DNA of 64,000 bases, taken from contig NC_092350.1 in assembly GCF_963676685.1 (NCBI RefSeq), forward strand, positions 71,488,502 through 71,552,501, in the 5' to 3' direction. The notes below the pieces were generated by a model, which had not been told where the DNA came from, did no database searches, and saw nothing but the letters and a program-made list of their open reading frames with translations. Positions 57,082-64,000 of the stretch are shown one piece after another (the stretch's first letter is position 1; each line of letters begins with the position of its first letter). The stretch is from Mytilus edulis. Its lineage: Eukaryota; Mollusca; Bivalvia; Mytilida; Mytilidae. Position numbers and translations under genes: made by a program.

Positions 57082-58794
57082 ATGGCTACAAATACGTCAG
57101 TTTGCGCTATATGTGATCTCCGGCATGTCACATCACGGTCCATGAACTGGTGTCCGGAATGTGAGGAAGCGCTGTGTACTGATTGTAGTGAACATCATAG
57201 TCTTTCACGAGGAACACGAAGTCACAAAACCATTCCTATAACACAATATCAATCCTTACCAACCTTTGTAACCGATATACAACAGTTCTGTTTATTCCAC
57301 AATGAAAAGTACCAACTATATTGTATGACACATGAAAGTCCAATATGTTACAGGTGCATAAAGGAGCATGGGAAATGCTCTAAAGTCATCCCTCTTGAAG
57401 ACTTTATTGGAGAAATCAGAAGTTCCGAACTTTTTCGAGATTTAGAACAAAGTTTAGAAGATGTACTTGAAAATATCAAGCGAATTCGGAAAGATAGAGA
57501 GAATAATGTTGAATCGATTCAATCTCAGAAGAAGAACATAACCATGGAAATAGATAGCATAAAAAAGCAGATAAACCAACATCTTGATAAACTGGAGGCG
57601 TCTTTATTAAAAGAACTGGAACAGGTATACGATAATCATAGCTATCGCATTTCATCAATTATTTCTGCTCTTAAAGATCAAGAACATGAAATTAAACAAT
57701 GCAACAAGGAATTCGAGAATATCACCAAACATGCTTCTGATCTCCAAACTTTCCTTGGTATGAGGGAAATTCAGTTAAAAGTCACTGATAATGAAAGTCG
57801 TCTCAAGTCAATGATTACAAACAAAAGTCTTGAAAATGTTGACATGCAATTAACAATAGATGATAAAATACAGGACTTCCTTAAATCGGCTGGGAAATTT
57901 GGTTCTATCATAATAAGGGAAAGTCCATCTATTTGCACCAATATTTCTAGCAAGAAAACTAGACAGGCTCAGATATCAGCACCATATACAATGCAGTCAG
58001 TAAATAACATTTCAGTGGAATTCAACATGAAATTAAACACACTCTGTTCAAGGCCAAGGGGATGTACGATAACACGAAAAGGTTTGTGTATTTTTACAGA
58101 CTACCGGTTTAACAACGAAAAGTTAGTAGCAATAAACGCCCACGGTAACACTGAATTTACCCTCAAGCTATCGAATGCATACAGCACCTTTGATGTAGAA
58201 GCTATCAACGATAATATAGTGGCAATAACAACTGGAGAGACATACAAACTATGTGAGTACTTCGGTATAAGCTTTGTTGATTTCACAAAGAGTAAAGTAA
58301 TAAAGTTCATTGAATTACCTGGTGATCCCTATGGTATCAAACACGATGGCACGGCATTAATCTGCTGTGTTGAAGACAAAGATTTGCATGTGATCTCATG
58401 TAAAGACTACAGCGTTACTACAATACCGAACACTGTAGTACCTAAGTACTCGTATGTCACAACACATGCAGACACAATTTTATTTACCAATCCGGATAAA
58501 CATAAAATAGTTTGCTGTTTATACGATGGAACACCTGTATGGGAGTTTAACAATGACATTTTGAGGACGCCATGTGGTATCACTGTCGACGACAAGGGAC
58601 ATATTTTCGTCGTTGGTCGTGTATCGTGTAATGTTCTCATCATATCTCCTGACGGTAAACAATACAAACAAATACTAAACAAGGAAAATGGTCTCAATGA
58701 TCCACACGCAATTTTCTTTGACAAGCTAAGAAATCAGCTTCTAGTGGCAAATAAATTATCGGACGCTTTTCTTTATAATATTTCATTTTTATAG
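57082..58794 (+). CDS. TRIM-like protein: two B-boxes, coiled coil, C-terminal beta-propeller; no RING
   Basis: A single 570-aa coding exon. The start at 57082 (CAAAATGGCTACA) is preferred over an in-frame Met at 57049 because the acceptor TTTTTCAG at 57056-57063 lies between them. Residues 8-48 form a B-box1-like zinc site (C8, C11, C24, C27, C32, C35, H38, H48). Residues 70-99 form a B-box2-like site (C70, H73, C81, H84, C89, C92, H96, C99). About 115-260 is a long charged coiled coil. About 320-570 has repeated strand motifs (RPRGCTITRKG, GDPYGIKHDG, TPCGITVDDKGHIFVVG, DPHAIFFD) typical of NHL/SMP30-type propellers in TRIM2/3/71 and TRIM56 relatives. No RING precedes the B-boxes, so it is unlikely to be a direct E3 ligase and may act as an adaptor. 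Such genes are greatly expanded in bivalves and often linked to immunity or RNA binding; the specific partner is unknown. AATAAA follows at 58839. Confidence 0.88.
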   Translation: MATNTSVCAICDLRHVTSRSMNWCPECEEALCTDCSEHHSLSRGTRSHKTIPITQYQSLPTFVTDIQQFCLFHNEKYQLYCMTHESPICYRCIKEHGKCSKVIPLEDFIGEIRSSELFRDLEQSLEDVLENIKRIRKDRENNVESIQSQKKNITMEIDSIKKQINQHLDKLEASLLKELEQVYDNHSYRISSIISALKDQEHEIKQCNKEFENITKHASDLQTFLGMREIQLKVTDNESRLKSMITNKSLENVDMQLTIDDKIQDFLKSAGKFGSIIIRESPSICTNISSKKTRQAQISAPYTMQSVNNISVEFNMKLNTLCSRPRGCTITRKGLCIFTDYRFNNEKLVAINAHGNTEFTLKLSNAYSTFDVEAINDNIVAITTGETYKLCEYFGISFVDFTKSKVIKFIELPGDPYGIKHDGTALICCVEDKDLHVISCKDYSVTTIPNTVVPKYSYVTTHADTILFTNPDKHKIVCCLYDGTPVWEFNNDILRTPCGITVDDKGHIFVVGRVSCNVLIISPDGKQYKQILNKENGLNDPHAIFFDKLRNQLLVANKLSDAFLYNISFL

Positions 58795-58838
58795 AAGTGA
58801 TTGTATTAAACAAAACAGTTTTTAACAGATTATAAAAC

Positions 58839-58844
58839 AATAAA
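58839..58844 (+). terminator. Polyadenylation signal AATAAA of the TRIM-like gene
   Basis: Canonical hexamer 45 bp after the stop codon in ACAATAAACATAG. Confidence 0.5.
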
Positions 58845-58939
58845 CATAGCTTAAACATACACATAGCAAAACATTTAATTTACTTTGCAACAATATATAT
58901 ATAAAATGTTTAATAGATCAGAAGTTGAGCATTATATCA

Positions 58940-59260
58940 GAACACATCCAACACATCAAACGAATTGACAACAACTGTCATATTCCTGACTTTGTACAGG
59001 TATTTTTTAGGTAGATATGGTGGAAAAAACCAAGGCTTATAGCAAGCTAAACCTTTCTTTTGTATGACAGTTGCATATAATCCCATTATAATGACAACGA
59101 TGTGTGAACAAAATAAACAGACATAATAAGTAAAAGAGTAAACAATAGGGGTACAACGGTCAACATTGTGTTACTACCTTAATCACTATACAATAAGATA
59201 AACAAACAAACATTTACCACATCACAATGACACAATGACGGTCGGCATATGTGTGTGTTG
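58940..59260 (-). repeat. Dispersed 'CAAGTCAGGAATATGACAG' family (reverse)
   Basis: CAACAACTGTCATATTCCTG followed by ACTTTGTACAGG is the reverse of the family at 31490 and 63490. It runs into ATAATGACAACGATGTGTGA and GTCAACATTGTGTTA, which match in reverse the stretch around 33780-33890. Confidence 0.6.
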
Positions 59261-59794
59261 CCTATTTATATTAAACTTTTATATGATATAAAACAAAAAA
59301 GCAAAAGAGTGTTTCTTTAGAGCAATAATTTCTTTGACGTACGCTCGAGGACGTACGTACGTGTTTCTTAAAATAAATCCCCCCAAAAACTAAAATGTGC
59401 TGTGTACGTTATTGATACAGCAACATACATTGTATGATCATGTTAACATAAATTAACTGTGCTTTAAATATATCAAAGTAGATCTTTTGCCATCAATCCA
59501 ACTTGTGTGTATGCCGAAGGCGATATATTGTGTATTCGCCTAAACGTAAATCCAAGGATACAATTATCAATCAAAGGATGACAGAAAAAAGATAATAGTG
59601 CAACCAAATGACAAAGAACCTCTAAAGGTCAACAAATGACAGACAAGTGACCAGTTGTTGAATTCCAATTTTCGGGCAAAGTTTCTAGAGGAATGCATGT
59701 GAACCACGAATTTAAATATCCACAAATATGCAAATTTTCCTTTAACTACGAAAATTGGTACCCACGAAAAAAATGAATCCACAGTATTCATATA

Positions 59795-59935
59795 TAAAAA
59801 AGAAGAAGTTGTTTTATTGCCAATGAGATAACTCTCTACAAAAGACCAAAATGACACAGAAATTAACAACTATAGGTCACCGTACGGCCTTCAACAATGA
59901 GCATATCCCATACCGCATGGTCAAGTTGTATATAT
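59795..59935 (+). repeat. Dispersed 'GCCAATGAGACAACTC' repeat
   Basis: TTGCCAATGAGATAACTCTC, CAAAATGACACAGAAATTAA, TATAGGTCACCGTACGGCCT, CAACAATGAGCATATCCCAT. Confidence 0.8.
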
Positions 59936-59936
59936 A

Positions 59937-60994
59937 GTGCCTAGAAAATCAACCTAACGATGTTAGAGTAGATTTGATTCGTAACTTCCTCCCCGGCGCC
60001 GGGGCTTGAACCTGTACTTTTTTCTAACTTCTCCGACAACACCGCATAGCATTGTGCAGAGACCTTATCCCCTCCTCTAACTCTAGCTTATAAAAATAAG
60101 CTTTCGTTTCGGGAGGTGTTACCTGCTTGTAGGAATTAAACAAGGATCTCTGATACAATACACGAAGTATTTATTTTTAGTGTACAGAAATGATCATCTA
60201 CTCATCTCTTCAGTATAATTGCAGGATGCTTATATATTAATAGAAGCATACAATCACTGTAAATAAATATATGTATATGTTGCCTGTGTGTAGTGACAAC
60301 TGCAAATTATACCTTGTCCATCGGATTTCTTATGATTAAGAAATACCAGGCCTTAGAATATGTTTAAAGTGCCTAGAAAATCAACCTAACGATGTTAGAG
60401 TAGATTTGATTCGTAACTTCCTCCCCGGCGCCGGGGCTTGAACCTGTACTTTTTTCTAACTTCTACGACAACACCGACTAGCATTGTGCAGAGACCTTAT
60501 CCCCTCCTCTAACTCTAGCTTATAAAAATAAGCTTTCGTTTCGGGAGATGTTACCTGCTTGTAGGAATTAAACAAGGATCTCTGATTATAAATACACGAA
60601 GTATTTATTTTTAGTGTACAGAAATGATCATCTTCTCATCTCTTCAGTATAATTGCAGGATGCTAATCTATTAATAGAAGCATACAATCACTGTAAATAA
60701 ATATATGTATATGTCTGCCTGTGTATAGTGACAACTGCAAATTATACCTTGTCCATCGGATTTCTTATGATTAAGAAATACCAGGCCTTAGAATATGTAT
60801 AAAGTGCCTAGAAAATCAACCTAACGATGTTAGAGTAGATTTGATTCGTACTTCCTCCCCGGCGCCGGGGCTTGAACCTGTACTTTTTTCTAACTTCTAC
60901 GACAACACCGCCTAGCATTGTGCAGAGACCTTATCCCCTCCTCTATATCTAGCTTATAAAAATAAGCTTTCGTTTCGGGAGGTGTTACCTGCTT
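59937..60994 (-). repeat. tRNA-related SINE with flank, three tandem copies (~434 bp)
   Basis: Units start at 59937, 60369 and 60804; the third stops at about 60994. Each holds (plus strand) GTGCCTAGAAAATCAACCTA, ACGATGTTAGAGTAGATTTG and CCCGGCGCCGGGGCTTGAAC, so on the minus strand a B-box-like GGTTCAAGCCC. A shared 200-bp flank (CACGAAGTATTTATTTTTAG, CCTTGTCCATCGGATTTCTT) is copied with it, so the array arose by segmental tandem duplication and not by three insertions. Confidence 0.85.
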
Positions 60995-61017
60995 ATATAT
61001 ATACTAGTATATATATA

Positions 61018-61195
61018 TATATAACTCATCTAAACATCAACCCAACAATGTTAGATCTGTAAATTTGCTTTCGCAAATTTTTGGTTCTTCCCTGGCCGGG
61101 ATTCGAACCCATGCTACTGTGATATCGTGACACCAAATCGCCTGCACTGCAGCCGTCCCGCTAGACCACACGACCACCTGGCCCAGCGAAAGCTC
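61018..61195 (-). mobile_element. tRNA-derived SINE, copy 1
   Basis: On the minus strand: A box TGGTCTAGCGG, B box GGTTCGAATCC 3' of it, then a tail through TTTGCGAAAGCAAATTTACA and AACATTGTTGGGTTGATGTT. The A and B boxes are about 60 bp apart, longer than in most tRNAs, so a SINE and not a tRNA gene. The tail resembles that of the 59937 family. Confidence 0.85.
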
Positions 61196-61205
61196 TTTTA
61201 TTGAG

Positions 61206-61282
61206 AGCCCAGGTGGTCGTGTGGTCTAGCGGGACGGCTGCAGTGCAGGCGATTTGGTGTCACGATATCACAGTAGCATATA
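61206..61282 (+). mobile_element. tRNA-derived SINE, head fragment
   Basis: Plus-strand head (AGGTGGTCGTGTGGTCTAGC to CACAGTAGCA), cut before the B box by an AT dinucleotide run. Forms an inverted pair with copy 1. Confidence 0.85.
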
Positions 61283-61296
61283 TATATATATATATA

Positions 61297-61460
61297 TATA
61301 CAACTTGTCTAAACATCAACCCAACAATGTTAGATCTGTAAATTTGCTTTCGCAAATTTTTGGTTCTTCCCTCGCCGGGATTCGAACCCATGCTACTGTG
61401 ATATCGTGACACCAAATCGCCTGCACTGCAGCCGTCCCTCTAGACCACACGACCACCTGG
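61297..61460 (-). mobile_element. tRNA-derived SINE, copy 2
   Basis: Nearly identical to copy 1 from CATCAACCCAACAATGTTAG to CACACGACCACCTGG; A-box region altered (CCTCTAGACC instead of CCGCTAGACC). Confidence 0.85.
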
Positions 61461-61605
61461 GCTCTAGCGGGACGGCTGCAGGCGATTTGGTGTCACGATA
61501 TCACAATAGCATGGGTTCGAATCCCGGCGAGGGAAGAACCAAAAATTTGCGAAAGCAAATTTACAGATCTAACATTGTTGGGTTGATGTTTAGACGAGTT
61601 GTATA
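61461..61605 (+). mobile_element. tRNA-derived SINE, copy 3 (deleted head)
   Basis: GCTCTAGCGGGACGGCTGCA then GGCGATTTGG (an 'GTGCAG' loss), B box GGTTCGAATCC, tail to GATGTTTAGACGAGTTGTAT. Inverted relative to copy 2, so 61297-61605 is a near-perfect large palindrome. The 106-aa ORF here is an artefact. Confidence 0.85.
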
Positions 61606-62160
61606 TACATTATGTACACAGCCATGTATCACCATCATTGATGGCGATCCGATGGATACATCTGTTGTAGAGTTGTCACTGACTCAGACGTACTTATATA
61701 TATATATATCAATATATAACACATAAACCAACGACAACCACTAAATTATAGGCTCCTGACTTGGGACAGGCACATACATACATAATGTGGCGGGTTTAAA
61801 CATGTTAGCAGGATCCCAACCCGTCCCCCTTATCTGGGACAGTGGTAAACAGTACAACATAAGAACGAACAATCAAAATCAGTTGAAAAAGGCTGAAATC
61901 ATCAGATGGACAAAAATACAAGTGGAAATGGAACCGACTCTAGAAAAAAGTTGGAATCAAATGATTTGACAACAACACCAAAATATACTACAGAAAAAAA
62001 ATTGGTTGGTCTTCAATGTATTATGTATTCGGGTTTTGTTTTCTGTAATTAGTCAAAACGTCAGTTTTATCAAGTAAATCTTTTATATTAATTTTATAAA
62101 ATTTACTGTTTGCAATAGCCTAAATTGTTCTATATAATAAGGATGTTCTCGTCACAAGCA
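61606..62160. other. Intergenic, nothing recognised
   Basis: AT-rich; about 61735-61860 (GCTCCTGACTTGGGACAGGC, CATGTTAGCAGGATCCCAAC, CCCGTCCCCCTTATCTGGGA) resembles a dispersed mussel repeat with no second copy here. Confidence 0.35.
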
Positions 62161-62164
62161 GAAA

Positions 62165-62320
62165 ACCCTAGCCGTATTTGGCACAACCTTTTTCAACTTT
62201 TGATCCTCAGAGCTGTACAATTTGGATCCCCTTTTTTGGACTTTCGACCTTTTATATCTGGGCGTCACTAGTACGTCTTGTGTGGACGAGGCGCGTTTTT
62301 GACGTATTGATTTTAAACCA
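62165..62320 (-). repeat. Dispersed CGCCAGACGCGCG repeat, copy 4 (reverse)
   Basis: CCGTATTTGGCACAACCTTT, TCAACTTTTGATCCTCAGAG, GGGCGTCACTAGTACGTCTT and GACGAGGCGCGTTTTTGACG are the diverged inverse of the 43415 copy. Confidence 0.75.
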
Positions 62321-62504
62321 GATGCCTTTTATTATCTATTATTCATGTGTTTCTTTGCCTAATACGTTCTCCTATTTCTCCTATTTATTTGTATTGCAGT
62401 CCTGTATTATTATGTTGTCATTTTAATGTTATATTTAACAATGCCATCAAAGTGCGAGGTTTGGCATGCCACAAAACCAGGTTCAACCCACCATTTTTTT
62501 CTTT

Positions 62505-62830
62505 AAAGATGTCCTGTACCAAGTCAGGAAAATGGCCATTGTTATATCATAGTTCGTTTCTGTGTGTGTAACATTTTTACACTGTGTTTCCGTTGTGTCA
62601 TTTGTTTTCTACTATATTTGAGTGTGAATTCACATTACTATAAGACGTGTCACGGTACTTTTCTATCCCAAATTCATGTTTTTGGTTTTGATGTTATATT
62701 GATTATTCTCATCGGATTTTGTCTGATACTTAGTCCGTTGCTGTGTGTGTTACATTTTAATGTTTCATTGTTCTCCTCTAATATTTAATGCGTCTCCCTC
62801 AGTTTTAGTTTGTTACCCCGATTTTGTGTT
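62505..62830 (+). repeat. Dispersed 'CCAAGTCAGGAA' family, diverged
   Basis: TGTACCAAGTCAGGAAAATG, GCCATTGTTATATCATAGTT, then GTCTGATACTTAGTCCGTTG and TTTAGTTTGTTACCCCGATT. Several short ORFs here are passengers. Confidence 0.55.
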
Positions 62831-63489
62831 TTGTCAATAGATATAAGAGTTTTGAACAGCGGTATACTACTGTTGCCTTTATTTATGACATATTTAAAAA
62901 AAAAACACTTTCGAGACTAGGTCAATGCCACTGGTGTTGGATGTTTCCTCTGCGATTGCGCCAACATTCCTGTTGTCAACACTTTGTGTTGATAGATCAT
63001 TGATAAATTCTCTTTAAATCTAGAGTTTATGAAATAGTTGTATTTTTATAACACTTTGCGTCTATTTACTTAGTAGTTGGAGGCACACATGTTCGGAATT
63101 GAGATTTTTCATGTTCTAAGTTTTTGTATCCAATTTTTTTAATATTGATTGGAGTGCCACTGATAAGTCTGTAACAGAAAAGTGCATGTCTTGGGGGGTA
63201 ACTAATTATATGTCTAGTGTCTGTGGTGAGGTATTATAAAATGATAACAGATCTAGAATGTGGGACATATTTCATTACCACAAACTCCATACCTAACAAT
63301 ATTAGAGCATACACCTGAATCTCATATATTTAACAGTTATTACCAAATATTTGTGTTGAATTCGCATTAAAGTTTAACCTATTTTTTCTCTTTTTCATTC
63401 AATGTCTTTAAGATTTAGATTAAGGGAAACTTCAACAGTTCACAGAGTTCAACAACTTTGCAAAACTGTGATTTGCATCTATGAATAAT

Positions 63490-63665
63490 ATAGTTTATCT
63501 TATTCTACATGAGAAAATCCCTGTACCAAGTCAGGAATATGACAGTTGTTATCCATTCGTTTGAGGTGTTTGACCTGTTGATTTTTCCATTTTATTAAGG
63601 GCTTTTTGTTTTGAATTTTCCTCGGGTTCAGTATTTTTTGTGTTTTTACCTTTTGCTGTAATATG
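63490..63665 (+). repeat. Dispersed 'CCAAGTCAGGAATATGACAG' repeat
   Basis: CTGTACCAAGTCAGGAATAT, GTTATCCATTCGTTTGAGGT, TTTGAATTTTCCTCGGGTTC. Cleanest copy of the family seen at 31490 and 33930. The final 335 bp after it hold nothing recognised. Confidence 0.75.
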
Positions 63666-64000
63666 CAGTGAATTAGTTTTCAGCTTATTTACAAACAAAC
63701 TACATTATATTTTTGTCAAAAGAGTCGTCTATCTAAGTCAGTCTGAAATACATGTATATATGTATATGCATATTTTCTCTGCCGGGAATATCAACCTTCA
63801 TTACAATTTTTTACTGCTTTTGTATTACTTGTTAGTTGCAAGCATGCAATACTCCATGAGATAAAGGAATGGAAAGCATGCCACTTCGCTAGTTCTTGTT
63901 TTTGTATATGCAAAATCGATCCTGGTCCTGAAAATCTAATAACAGATTGTTCAGACAAAGATCCACTTCGTATACCTAGTTGTCAAAGCAATATTCCAGA

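Noticed and set aside
57476..58724. Minus-strand ORFs of 60-105 aa
   Set aside because: Antisense shadows of the TRIM-like coding exon.
61080..61190. A functional tRNA gene, given clear A and B boxes
   Set aside because: Box spacing is too long, no cloverleaf acceptor pairing was seen, and a conserved non-tRNA tail is shared by several copies, so it is a SINE.
61406..61726. 106-aa ORF
   Set aside because: Lies across the palindromic tRNA-SINE copies; no splice or codon support.

Overview
The window is animal nuclear DNA, almost certainly from a marine mussel (Mytilus or a close relative). It is AT-rich, genes are split by long repeat-filled introns, and several dispersed repeat families typical of mussel genomes recur. 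Examples are a CGCCAGACGCGCGTTTCGTC family, a 'GCCAATGAGACAACTCTC' family, and a tRNA-derived SINE with intact A and B boxes. Species assignment is inference from repeat recall and protein similarity.

Layout. (1) 203-10242, minus strand: 5' part of a MOB3-type kinase-activator gene. Four exon positions were reconstructed from splice sites and reading phase, including a tandem pair of mutually exclusive second exons; the 3' end lies beyond the left edge. (2) 10243-10576: compact divergent promoter. (3) 10577-24772, plus strand: complete 11-exon UMPS gene (bifunctional UMP synthase, 478 aa). (4) 24773-34999: no confident host gene; it holds a 1.4-kb deleted hAT-like element with a frameshifted transposase fragment, a long inverted-repeat element and dispersed repeats. 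(5) 35062-40758, plus: an unrecognised five-exon gene, all introns phase 1, ending in 31-residue tandem repeats. (6) 41-53 kb: diverged duplicate sequence of the region around gene 5, with a coding exon at 47015-47456, a decayed copy of it near 48.3-48.5 kb and a short paralogous last exon near 52.3 kb. (7) 57082-58794, plus: single-exon RING-less B-box/coiled-coil/beta-propeller (TRIM-like) protein. (8) 59.8-61.6 kb: tRNA-SINE cluster, partly triplicated and partly palindromic.

Most unusual: the 5' splice sites of two successive MOB3 exons each sit inside a local tandem array of exon-end plus donor units (47 bp x 13 and 87 bp x 3), giving many decoy donors. Also notable are three palindromic non-autonomous DNA transposon families that share CAGTCAG/CAGTTAG-type ends and 5-bp target duplications; they are nested in UMPS intron 1 and in a MOB3 intron.

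UMPS (pyrimidine synthesis) and MOB3 (kinase signalling) are linked only by their shared head-to-head promoter. No functional link among the other genes is visible. Exon models are by eye from splice consensus, phase and family similarity; no alignment or transcript data were available.
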